Origin: Novosphingobium sp. PhB57
GTDB taxonomy: Bacteria; Pseudomonadota; Alphaproteobacteria; Sphingomonadales; Sphingomonadaceae
Direction: 5' to 3'
Length of the DNA stretch: 64,000 nt
Assembly (NCBI RefSeq): GCF_004342985.1
Contig: NZ_SMBO01000003.1
Span: forward strand, 496,001 to 560,000
Part shown: piece by piece, positions 26,082-33,816 of the stretch
How the letters are laid out: the number at the start of each line of letters is the position of its first letter
Position numbering within the stretch: position 1 is the first letter of the stretch
The notes under the pieces: generated by a model
What the model was told of the DNA's origin: nothing
Seen by the model: only the letters and a program-made list of their open reading frames with translations
Databases searched by the model: none
Translations under genes and position numbers: made by a program

Positions 26082-27611
26082 ATGATCGAGACTCTTGCCC
26101 CCTCCGTCGATGCCGTTCGAATTGCCCAGGAAGACGATGTCGCCGTCGCCCTGCACCCGCTCGATGCGGGCCGGGAAATTCGCCTGCCGGGCCTTCATGT
26201 CACCGTGCGCGATCCCATTCCCGCGGGTCACAAGTTCGCCGTCGCGCCGATCGCCGCCGGCGCAGCCGTCCACCGTTACCGCGCCCCGATCGGCCTGGCC
26301 ACGCGCGACATCGCGGTGGGAGAGCACGTCCACTCGCACAATCTGAGCACGGCCCTGGCAGGTGAGAAAGCCTATGCCTTTGCCGGCCCCGGCCCTGCCG
26401 CAGCAGGCGCAAGCACGAACGCGGAGCGCACCTTCCGCGGCTATCGGCGTGCCGACGGCAGCGTCGGCACGCGCAACGAACTCTGGATCCTGCCCACGGT
26501 GGGCTGCGTCGGAAGGCTGGGCGAGCGACTGGCCGCCCAGGCCAATGCCGGAATGGTAGCGGGCCCGGAGGGGGCAGAGGGCGTCCACGCCTTCAACCAT
26601 CCCTTCGGCTGCTCGCAGCTTGGCGCGGACCTGGACGGCACTGCCGCGATCCTCGCCTCGCTGGCCCTCAACCCCAATGCCGGCGGCGTGCTGCTGCTGG
26701 GGCTGGGCTGCGAATCGAACCAGCTCGATGCATTGCTGGAACGCATTCCCGAAGTGCGCCGTTCGCGCTTGCGGGTCCTGCGCGCCCAGTCCGAAACGGA
26801 CGAGTTCTCCGCCGGCCAGGCCCTGATTGCCGAGCTTCTGGCCGAGATGGCAGGCGACAGCCGTGAAGACGTGCCCCTATCGGCGCTGCGCCTGGGCGTG
26901 AAATGCGGCGGCTCCGATGCCATGAGCGGATTGACCGCCAACCCGCTGATCGGCCTGATGGCCGATGCCGTCACCCAGGCCGGCGGCGCCGCGATCCTGA
27001 CGGAGATTCCCGAAGTCTTCGGCGCCGAGAACCTGCTGCTGGAACGCGCCAACAGCCAGGAAGTGTTCGACAGCCTCTCCGCGCTGGTGAACGGGTTCAA
27101 GCGCTACTTCCTCGATCACGGCGAACCGGTCTCGGAAAATCCCAGCCCCGGCAATATCGCCGGCGGGATTACCACGCTGGAGGAAAAGTCGCTGGGCGCC
27201 GTGCAGAAGGGCGGCCTCGCCCCCGTGCGCGACGTGATCGGTTATGGCGAGCGTATTTCGCCGCTGCGGGCGCAAGGCGGCCTGACGGTGCTGGAAGGTC
27301 CGGGCAACGACGCCGTGTCCACCACTGCGCTGGCGGCGGCGGGCGCAACGATCACACTGTTCTCGACCGGCCGGGGTACACCGCTGGGCAGCCCGGTGCC
27401 GACGATGAAGATTGCCTCCAACCACGATCTTGCCGCGCGCAAGCCCGGCTGGATCGATTTCGACGCCGGCATCGCTCTGGAACAGGGCATGGAAACGGCG
27501 GCAGAGGCGCTGCTCGACCGGATCCTCGCGGTGGCCAGCGGCGAACCCGCGCGCAACGAAAGCAACGACGAGCGGGCCATCGGCATCTGGAAACGCGGCG
27601 TCACGCTCTAG
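26082..27611 (+). CDS. uxaA: Altronate dehydratase (UxaA), full-length
   Basis: Iron-dependent altronate dehydratase of 509 aa making 2-keto-3-deoxygluconate. An N-terminal SAF domain (about residues 10-90) is followed by the UxaA/GarD core: VGTRNELWILPTVGCVG, HAFNHPFGCSQLGADLD, LGLGCESNQ, GVKCGGSDAMSGLTANPLIG, ENPSPGNIAGGITTLEEKSLG and GTPLGSPVPTMKIASN. ATG 26082 is chosen because the conserved SAF domain starts there; the frame opens far upstream, antisense to uxaC. Divergent from uxaC-uxuB. It consumes altronate, whereas a UxuB enzyme would make mannonate, so the local set is not a self-contained pathway on present naming. Confidence 0.93.
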   Translation: MIETLAPSVDAVRIAQEDDVAVALHPLDAGREIRLPGLHVTVRDPIPAGHKFAVAPIAAGAAVHRYRAPIGLATRDIAVGEHVHSHNLSTALAGEKAYAFAGPGPAAAGASTNAERTFRGYRRADGSVGTRNELWILPTVGCVGRLGERLAAQANAGMVAGPEGAEGVHAFNHPFGCSQLGADLDGTAAILASLALNPNAGGVLLLGLGCESNQLDALLERIPEVRRSRLRVLRAQSETDEFSAGQALIAELLAEMAGDSREDVPLSALRLGVKCGGSDAMSGLTANPLIGLMADAVTQAGGAAILTEIPEVFGAENLLLERANSQEVFDSLSALVNGFKRYFLDHGEPVSENPSPGNIAGGITTLEEKSLGAVQKGGLAPVRDVIGYGERISPLRAQGGLTVLEGPGNDAVSTTALAAAGATITLFSTGRGTPLGSPVPTMKIASNHDLAARKPGWIDFDAGIALEQGMETAAEALLDRILAVASGEPARNESNDERAIGIWKRGVTL

Positions 27612-27626
27612 CGCCCACGCCGGGGA

Positions 27627-28607
27627 TCACAAAGGCTTGCCGCAAGCCTCCATCGGCAGCGAAAACTGCGGATCGGTCAGGAAGCTGTGGTCGGTAAGGC
27701 TCTCCAGGAAGGCGAGCAGCGGCGGCATGTCCGCGCTCTGGACGGCTTGTCCGTGCGCAGCGATCGCATCGGCCAGCGACGCCGCCGAACCGTCGTGCAG
27801 GTAAGGAGCCGTCACGGCAACATTGCGCAGACCGGGCGTGCGGAAGCGCCCCAGGTCGTCCGGAGAGGCGGATATCTCCGCAAGCCCGGGATCGGCGCCT
27901 ACCGGGCCGATCCTGTGGAACTTCGCGTCCGTGAGATCGGCCCCCGCGTGGCACCCCGCGCAGTCGCGCCTGAAGGTGGTCAGCCCCTGCCGCGCCTGGC
28001 TTGAAAGCGCGTCTGTCTCCCCGCTCTCGAAACGATCCCAGGCGCTGCCGCGGGAAACCAGCGTCCGTTCGAAAGCGGCCAGCGCCCTCACCACGTCGGC
28101 ATAGTCGATCCGCCCCCGGGATTGCGGAAAGGCCTTGCGGAACAAGCTGCGATAGCAGGGATCGCGGCCGAGCCGCCGGGACAGTTCCGCTTCCTGCCCC
28201 TTCATCGCCATCTCGACCGGGTGCTCACCCAGGATCGGCACCGAGGCCTGCGCCTCCAGCGTGGCCTGCCGCGGATCGGCCCAGGTCAGCGGCGAAAGCC
28301 AGGCGAGGTTCTGGAGCGCGGGCACATTGCGCCGCCCCGGATCGTCCAGCGCTCCGGCATGAGTGCGGTTTCCGTCCGCGAATGCGTGGTGCTGCTCGTG
28401 ACAGGTCGCGCAGGACATTGTGCCGTTGATCGAAAGGTCGGCATCGTAGAACAGGCGCCGCCCCAGTTCGACTTTGACAGCGCTCATCGGATTGTCGGCG
28501 GGGATCGGGGGTGCGTCCGCGCCCCAATTCCACGCGCCGCGCTCCCCGGCCAGGGCGCCCGAAACGGCCGTGGCCAGCAGCAGGAGGCCGATCAGCCCGT
28601 AACGCAT
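27627..28607 (-). CDS. Diheme cytochrome c peroxidase-family protein (MauG/MbnH type)
   Basis: Periplasmic diheme protein, 326 aa. The Sec signal cleaves near SGALAGE. Two c-heme sites are visible: CATCH (Cys66, Cys69, His70) with downstream HAFADGN, and CAGCH (Cys216, Cys219, His220), followed by FRTPGLRNVAVTAPYLHDGS. This is the bacterial cytochrome c peroxidase/MauG superfamily, which either detoxifies H2O2 or makes high-valent-iron modifications of partner proteins. It diverges from a TonB receptor, as in MbnH-MbnP-receptor loci, but I see no MbnP gene here. It ends 15 bases from the convergent uxaA. Confidence 0.9.
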   Translation of the reverse strand: MRYGLIGLLLLATAVSGALAGERGAWNWGADAPPIPADNPMSAVKVELGRRLFYDADLSINGTMSCATCHEQHHAFADGNRTHAGALDDPGRRNVPALQNLAWLSPLTWADPRQATLEAQASVPILGEHPVEMAMKGQEAELSRRLGRDPCYRSLFRKAFPQSRGRIDYADVVRALAAFERTLVSRGSAWDRFESGETDALSSQARQGLTTFRRDCAGCHAGADLTDAKFHRIGPVGADPGLAEISASPDDLGRFRTPGLRNVAVTAPYLHDGSAASLADAIAAHGQAVQSADMPPLLAFLESLTDHSFLTDPQFSLPMEACGKPL

Positions 28608-28754
28608 CGCGGCCTCAGGACAGGCGAGCGACGCGTGACGGGCGGGATACGCAAGTCATGAAATTCGGTTCGATGTCCGTTCCCTCTTCGCATGCCGCCA
28701 TCGCCAATCCTCATCGTCTAACGCCGGCGTCATTATGCTTTACGGCGCGGCAAA

Positions 28755-28776
28755 GCTATATACGACCGGATATAGC
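28755..28776. promoter_or_regulatory. Inverted repeat upstream of TonB receptor
   Basis: GCTATAT and ATATAGC form a perfect 7-bp inverted repeat around an 8-base spacer (ACGACCGG), 30 bases before the receptor ATG. AT-rich symmetry just ahead of a gene in GC-rich DNA suggests an operator overlapping the promoter. A similarly built site (CGATTAT-N6-ATAATCG) lies before the esterase gene at 44548. Confidence 0.45.
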
Positions 28777-28806
28777 GAATCGCCGGGACGGCGACAGGTC
28801 AAAAAA

Positions 28807-30882
28807 ATGGGGGTTTCCTTGATACGTTCCGCTTCCGCGCTTGCGGTTACTTTTTCCTGCGCCCTTTCCTTGTCGGTCTCTGTGCCTGTTCTGGCGCAGA
28901 CGAGCACGACTTCAGGTCGGGACGATGCCTTTACGCTGGGCCAGATCATCGTCACTGCGCCAACGGAATCGACGCCGACGATATCCTCCACCACGCTTGA
29001 TGCCGATGCCATGCGGCTGTTCCAGCGCAACAGCCTGGACGATGCGGTCAACCTCATGCCCGGCGTGTCCTCGTCGAACAGCGGCGGATCGCGCAATGAG
29101 CGCCTTATCAACGTGCGCGGTTTCGACCGCTACCAGGTGCCGCTCTCCATCGACGGCATCCGCGTCTACCTGCCGGCAGACGGCAGGCCCGACTATGGAC
29201 GCTTCCTGACCGGCGACATTGCGCAAGTACAGGTGGCCAAGGGCTATGCTTCCGTTCTCGACGGACCCGGCGCAATGGGCGGGGCGATCAACCTGGTGAC
29301 GCGAAAGCCCTCTCAGCCGATCGAGGCCGAGGCACGCGGCACGCTGAACCTGGGCCGCGAGGCCGAATATGCAGGCTACAACGTGTTTGCCCTGCTCGGC
29401 ACGCGGCAGGACAAGTGGTACGCACAGGCCAGCTACACCCGCAACTTCACCGACCACTGGGACCTGCCCGGGAGCTATGAGCCCAGCGCCGGATCGGCGG
29501 AAGACGGCGGCCACCGCGATTTCTCGCGCACCGAGGATTGGCGCGTCAATGCCAAGCTGGGCTTCACGCCCAATGCCACTGACGAATATTCGCTGAGCTA
29601 TACCCGTCAGGAAGGCGCCAAGAACGCGCCGCTGCACATCACCGACAGTTCCGCATCCCAGCGCAACTGGTCGTGGCCCTACTGGAACATCGACAGCATC
29701 TACTTCCTCTCCACCACGGCGCTGGGCGATCTGGCGACGCTGAAGACACGCGTCTACCGCAACAGCTTCGACAACCTGCTGCGCGCTTTCGACGATGCCA
29801 GCCAGACCACCCAGACGCGCCCGCGCGCCTTCAACAGCTATTACGCCGACAAGGCCTGGGGCGGATCGGCGCAGCTCGACGTGGACGTGAGCGAGGCCGA
29901 CCGCTTCAGCGTGGCCGCGCATTACCGCCGCGACAAGCATGTCGAATGGCAGGAGAGCTTCGCCAACGGTATCGGCACGACCGAGCCGAAGCAGACCAGC
30001 ATCGAGGAAACCTACAGCATCGCGGCCGAAAACCACCTTGCCTTCAGCCCCGCGCTGGCCCTCACCGCCGGCGTCAGCTTCGACTGGCGCAATCTTACCC
30101 GGGCGGAAGACTACGCCAGCAATGCGCTGATCGAATATCCGCTGCACAACGGCCAGGCGCTCAATGGGCAGGCACAGCTGGTCTGGACACCGGATCCGGC
30201 CACCAGCCTCCATGCCGGCATTTCCTCGCGCGCCCGCTTCCCGACGATTTTCGAGCGCTTCAGTTCGCGCTTCGGCGGAGCGACCTCCAGCCCCGACCTC
30301 AAGGCCGAGCGCGCCACCAATTACGAGATCGGCGGAGCACGCGACTTCGGCCCGCTCCACGCCGAGGCCGCTGTATTCTACTCGCACCTGAACGATGTGA
30401 TCGTTGCCTTCCCGACCATCTTCAACCAGCAGCCCGTAACCCAGAGCCGCAACCTCGGCAGCGGGAACTATTACGGCGGCGAGATCGCGCTGACCGCGGC
30501 GCTTGGCGACACCCTCAGCCTCGGCGGCAACTACACCTATACGCACCGCGATATCGACGATCCGACGAACACCGCCTTCCAGCCCACCGGCGTGCCTACG
30601 CACAAGGCATTCATCTGGGCCGACTGGGCCCCTCTGGACGGCCTGCACATCCTGCCCAATGCCGATATCGCCTCGGACCGCTGGACGGTGAACACCGCCG
30701 GCACGCGCTATTACCGCACGGGCGCCTATTTCCAGGCCAATATTTCCGTGAACTACGAGGTCTACCGCGGCGTCGTGATCGGCGCCGGCGCGCGGAACCT
30801 GTTCGACGATTACTACGTGCTCACCGATGGCTTCCCCGAACCCGGCCGCAGCTTCTTCCTGAGCTTCGCCTACAAGTATTGA
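28807..30882 (+). CDS. TonB-dependent receptor (siderophore/metal type)
   Basis: Outer-membrane receptor of 691 aa. The signal peptide (IRSASALAVTFSCALSLSVSVPVLAQ) is followed by a plug domain (LDDAVNLMPGVSSSNSGGSRNERLINVRGFDRYQVPLSIDGIRVY, then GYASVLDGPGAMGGAINLVTRKP) and a barrel closing with FFLSFAYKY. The short loops and plug style resemble siderophore, heme or metal receptors rather than the large glycan receptors elsewhere in the window. ATG 28807 is used; an upstream in-frame ATG (28735) would include the operator-like repeat. Divergent from the diheme peroxidase, so a shared role in metal (possibly copper) uptake is inferred. Confidence 0.92.
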   Translation: MGVSLIRSASALAVTFSCALSLSVSVPVLAQTSTTSGRDDAFTLGQIIVTAPTESTPTISSTTLDADAMRLFQRNSLDDAVNLMPGVSSSNSGGSRNERLINVRGFDRYQVPLSIDGIRVYLPADGRPDYGRFLTGDIAQVQVAKGYASVLDGPGAMGGAINLVTRKPSQPIEAEARGTLNLGREAEYAGYNVFALLGTRQDKWYAQASYTRNFTDHWDLPGSYEPSAGSAEDGGHRDFSRTEDWRVNAKLGFTPNATDEYSLSYTRQEGAKNAPLHITDSSASQRNWSWPYWNIDSIYFLSTTALGDLATLKTRVYRNSFDNLLRAFDDASQTTQTRPRAFNSYYADKAWGGSAQLDVDVSEADRFSVAAHYRRDKHVEWQESFANGIGTTEPKQTSIEETYSIAAENHLAFSPALALTAGVSFDWRNLTRAEDYASNALIEYPLHNGQALNGQAQLVWTPDPATSLHAGISSRARFPTIFERFSSRFGGATSSPDLKAERATNYEIGGARDFGPLHAEAAVFYSHLNDVIVAFPTIFNQQPVTQSRNLGSGNYYGGEIALTAALGDTLSLGGNYTYTHRDIDDPTNTAFQPTGVPTHKAFIWADWAPLDGLHILPNADIASDRWTVNTAGTRYYRTGAYFQANISVNYEVYRGVVIGAGARNLFDDYYVLTDGFPEPGRSFFLSFAYKY

Positions 30883-30893
30883 CGCCGCCGAAC

Positions 30894-30922
30894 GCTCCAG
30901 CCGGTAACGGTCCGGCTGGAGC
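30894..30922 (+). terminator. Hairpin terminator after TonB receptor
   Basis: A perfect 11-bp inverted repeat (GCTCCAGCCGG / CCGGCTGGAGC) with a 7-base loop starts 12 bases after the receptor stop codon. A short T-run (GTTTAT) follows a few bases later. Probably an intrinsic terminator. Confidence 0.75.
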
Positions 30923-31150
30923 AGGCGTTTATGCCCGTGCCTGCGTCGAGCAGCGGGCGCGGTGGGAAAGGAAAGCGCGCGCCCAATAGGAAAGGCTGCG
31001 ACCGGCACAGTGCTTCCTGCCTGTTACGCCGTACCCAGGCTGCGATTGACAGGAACGAATGCCCTGCATGGGTGGACAGGCCGGGCGAAGCGCTTCAATA
31101 GGGCCGGGCTCCCCGCCCTCTCCCATTCGCTCATCAGAGAGTCTCGCACC

Positions 31151-32452
31151 GTGATCAAACCGAGCCGCCTGCTGCCTCGCCGACTTCGCGTGGTCCTGCG
31201 CCGTCACGGTCCGGAAGCGCTGGTCTGGCGCAGGCGCGTGGCGATCGTGGGCGGGGCCGTGCTGGTCGGTCTGGTGGCGCTGGTCTTCGCGGACATGGCG
31301 GACAAAGCCAACGCCTTGTTCCACATGTTCGCAGCCCGCTGGTGGTGGGGGCCCCTGCTGGCGACGCCTGCAGGCTTTGCCGCCATCGCCTGGATCACGC
31401 TGCGTTTCGCGCCTCTGGCCAAGGGCTCGGGCATTCCCCAGGTGATGGCCGCGACCAAGAACCCGGAGGCGGCGCTGTCCACCCTGGTGTCTGCCCGCGC
31501 CGCCATTGCCAAGTTCTTCCTGACCGTGGGCGCGCTTCTCGTGGGCGCCTCGGTCGGCCGCGAGGGTCCGACCGTGCAGATCGCCGCAGCCATCATGGGC
31601 AGGATGCACCGCATGCTGCGCGTGCCCTTGCGGTCTTCGGTCTATATCGCAGGCGGCGCGGCGGGCGTTGCCGCTGCCTTCAACACGCCGCTTGCCGGTG
31701 TGGCTTTCGCCATCGAGGAACTGGCCGCAGCTTACGAGCAGCGCATGACGCTGCTGGTCATGGCCGCCGTGCTGATCGCGGGCATGGTCAGCCTGGGGCT
31801 GGCGGGAGACTACATCTACTTCGGCGCCATGCGCCAGACGCTGGGCTTTCAGCAGGCGCTGATCGCCACCCCGGTCGCGGGCATCCTGGGCGGGATCGCC
31901 GGCGGCGTGTTCTCCCGGCTGATGCTGGGAGCAGGAACCACGACCATGCGCCCGATGGGCTGGCTGCGCGCGCGCCCGGTGCTGTTCGCCGCGATCTGCG
32001 GCGCCATCGTCGCCGCGCTCGGCGTGTCGACCGGCCTGACCTGGGGCACCGGCTACGATACTGCAAACGGCATCATCGCCGGCCAGAACGTGCCCGTCTG
32101 GTTCGGCGCGGCCAAGTTCGTGACTACACTGGCGACGGCCGTCTCCGGCGTGCCGGGCGGTATCTTCGCGCCTTCGCTCTCCATCGGTGCCGGGATCGGC
32201 GAACTTCTGCGCGGAATCTTTCCGGGCTATTCGCCGGGCGCGATCGTCCTGCTGGGCATGGTCGCCTATTTCACCGGTGTCGTGCGCGCGCCGCTCACGG
32301 CCGTGATCATCATCTCGGAAACGACCGCCAGCCGCGGCCTGATGATGCCGCTTCTCGCCTCTGCGCTGATCGGCGATTTCGCCGCCCAGTTCGTCTGCAA
32401 GGAAAAGCTCTATCACGGGCTCTCCCAGCGGTTCCTCCAACGCGCCGCCTGA
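31151..32452 (+). CDS. ClC-family chloride channel/antiporter
   Basis: Inner-membrane chloride transporter of about 433 aa without a CBS domain. All three anion-binding motifs are present: GSGIPQV, GREGPTVQ (gating Glu138) and GGIFAPSLSIGAG. The IEEL after FNTPLAGVAFA keeps the Glu that conducts protons in the E. coli Cl-/H+ exchanger, so an exchanger is more likely than a pure channel. GTG 31151 is chosen because it just precedes the basic N-terminal helix; the frame extends upstream to 30962. The barstar-like gene starts 10 bases after its stop. Confidence 0.9.
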   Translation: MIKPSRLLPRRLRVVLRRHGPEALVWRRRVAIVGGAVLVGLVALVFADMADKANALFHMFAARWWWGPLLATPAGFAAIAWITLRFAPLAKGSGIPQVMAATKNPEAALSTLVSARAAIAKFFLTVGALLVGASVGREGPTVQIAAAIMGRMHRMLRVPLRSSVYIAGGAAGVAAAFNTPLAGVAFAIEELAAAYEQRMTLLVMAAVLIAGMVSLGLAGDYIYFGAMRQTLGFQQALIATPVAGILGGIAGGVFSRLMLGAGTTTMRPMGWLRARPVLFAAICGAIVAALGVSTGLTWGTGYDTANGIIAGQNVPVWFGAAKFVTTLATAVSGVPGGIFAPSLSIGAGIGELLRGIFPGYSPGAIVLLGMVAYFTGVVRAPLTAVIIISETTASRGLMMPLLASALIGDFAAQFVCKEKLYHGLSQRFLQRAA

Positions 32453-32462
32453 GAGCGATCCG

Positions 32463-32858
32463 ATGGAGGCGCGACAGTTCGAGATCGACGGAAGCGTCAT
32501 CACGGACATTCCCGCGTTCTATGCCGAGATCAACAGGGTCTTCATGGCCGGGGAATCCTGGCAACTGGCAGACAGCCTCGATGCCCTGAACGACCTGCTC
32601 TACGGCGGCTACGGCACGATGCAGGGGGCCGAAAAAGTCACCTTGCGCTGGAAGGACATGGCAGCGACACGCGCGGCCCTCGGGCCGGAATGCACCCATG
32701 CCTTCCTGAGCGGAAGGCTGGGCCAGCGAACGATGTTCAATGGCTCCACCATAGCCGGGCAGCTGACGGCCCTGGAGCAAGGCCGCGGCACGACTTACTT
32801 CGACATCGTGATGGAAGTGTTCGCCGACCATCCCAATATCGAGATCGTGCCCGCCTGA
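32463..32858 (+). CDS. Barstar-family protein (orphan ribonuclease-inhibitor fold)
   Basis: A 131-aa protein of the barstar fold. The family core is FEIDGSVITDIPAFYAEINRVF, then WQLADSLDALNDLLYGGYG, followed by a longer C-terminal part. Barstar binds and blocks the barnase-type RNase. Here no barnase, polymorphic toxin or secretion gene lies nearby, so it is an orphan immunity-like gene. It sits 10 bases after the ClC gene and is probably co-transcribed. It may instead regulate an internal protein, as some stand-alone barstar homologues are thought to do (uncertain). Confidence 0.85.
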   Translation: MEARQFEIDGSVITDIPAFYAEINRVFMAGESWQLADSLDALNDLLYGGYGTMQGAEKVTLRWKDMAATRAALGPECTHAFLSGRLGQRTMFNGSTIAGQLTALEQGRGTTYFDIVMEVFADHPNIEIVPA

Positions 32859-32904
32859 GCGAGCGCCCGGCTGCCGGCGTTTCTCTTCGGCCTAGCTTTC
32901 CGGC

Positions 32905-33243
32905 CTAACTTTCCGGATCGTACATGAACTCGCGCAGTTCCTGCGCGCAGCGGCAGGCGGCAGCGATCCTGGCCGCCCATCGCTCAGCCTCCTCGCGGCT
33001 GGGCAATTCCAGGACGGTAAACCCGCCGTCCAACCGGCTGCCGGGATAGATCCGCGAAGACACGCCTCCCTCGCCGGAAACCAGCACGGGGGGAACGCCC
33101 TCCTCTATTCCGCCGCCGAAAACATAGACTCCCGCGGCCTTGGCCGCGGCGATGACCGCATGGGATTCCCTGGTGGCCACCGCGAGTTCGTCCGGCGTCA
33201 GCACCATGGCCTCGCTCGGGAAGGAGATGAGGTACTTGGTCAT
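32905..33243 (-). CDS. YciI-like protein
   Basis: Small 112-aa protein with the dimeric alpha-beta YCII/YciI-related fold. It has TKYLISFPSEAM at the N-terminus, HAVIAAAKAAGVYVFGGGIEEG in the middle and GFTVLELPSREEAERWAARIAAACRCAQELREF at the end, the usual DGRB-like pattern. The function of such proteins is generally unknown. The start at 33243 matches the conserved N-terminal strand; an in-frame start at 33279 is the alternative. Convergent with the barstar gene. Confidence 0.82.
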   Translation of the reverse strand: MTKYLISFPSEAMVLTPDELAVATRESHAVIAAAKAAGVYVFGGGIEEGVPPVLVSGEGGVSSRIYPGSRLDGGFTVLELPSREEAERWAARIAAACRCAQELREFMYDPES

Positions 33244-33316
33244 GCCGGCGAATATGTCTCCGACGACCCTGCCCGGCAAGCGCGCGATCGGACCATCGGC
33301 GGGAATGGTCGGCTGA

Positions 33317-33341
33317 AGCCCCCGGCACCGGGCCGAGGGCT
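33317..33341 (-). terminator. Hairpin terminator after His/Arg-rich protein gene
   Basis: On the minus strand, 10-bp arms (AGCCCTCGGC / GCCGGGGGCT) with one mismatch and a 5-base loop lie just after the stop codon at 33350. GC-rich, without a clear T-run. Confidence 0.5.
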
Positions 33342-33349
33342 TTCACGGC

Positions 33350-33628
33350 CTAGCGGCAGACGCGCACGCGGCGATGATGCCGCCATACGGTGCGGCAATG
33401 GCTGGCGTGGCGATAGGAGTGACGATACGAATGGCGGCGGCGGACGTCATGACGGCGCGGCGCGGGACGATAACGGCGGTCGTCACGGCGGGCATGGTCG
33501 CGGCGGGCATCGTGATGGTGTTCGACACGGTCGTGACGGTCGTAATGATGTTGAGCGCTCGCCGGCGAAGCCAGGCCAAGGCTCCCTGCAATCAGTGCCA
33601 CGGCGAGGGATAACTTCGGAATCCGCAT
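33350..33628 (-). CDS. His/Arg-rich secreted protein
   Basis: A 92-aa protein with a clean Sec signal (PKLSLAVALIAGSLGLASPASAQ). The mature part is almost entirely His, Arg, Asp and Tyr (HHYDRHDRVEHHHDARRD and repeated RHSYRHSYRH), so it should be strongly basic and able to bind metal ions or nucleic acid/LPS phosphates. ATG 33628 has AAGGAGAAATAC directly upstream, a strong sign that it is expressed. The composition recalls short RcnB-like periplasmic proteins of sphingomonads, but the RcnB core is not visible. It lies 188 bases after a P-type ATPase gene on the same strand. Confidence 0.75.
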   Translation of the reverse strand: MRIPKLSLAVALIAGSLGLASPASAQHHYDRHDRVEHHHDARRDHARRDDRRYRPAPRRHDVRRRHSYRHSYRHASHCRTVWRHHRRVRVCR

Positions 33629-33774
33629 GTATTTCTCCTTGATGTCCAAAGGGAAAACGCGGCTAGGGCAGTTTCGCTGCCAAGGCTCATGCTCTGCGGC
33701 GGGAAGACCGTCAGGCGGGACGTACTCTGGCGAAAGGACGGCAACAGGCAGTGCGCGCCCGCGCACATCGGCAC

Positions 33775-33806
33775 GCCCTGCGGGCCGCGCGGGAGGCCCG
33801 CAGGGC
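33775..33806 (-). terminator. Hairpin terminator after P-type ATPase
   Basis: A perfect 12-bp inverted repeat (GCCCTGCGGGCC / GGCCCGCAGGGC) with an 8-base loop, 11 bases beyond the ATPase stop on the minus strand. It separates the ATPase from the His/Arg-rich gene. Confidence 0.7.
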
Positions 33807-33816
33807 GCCGCCTGGG

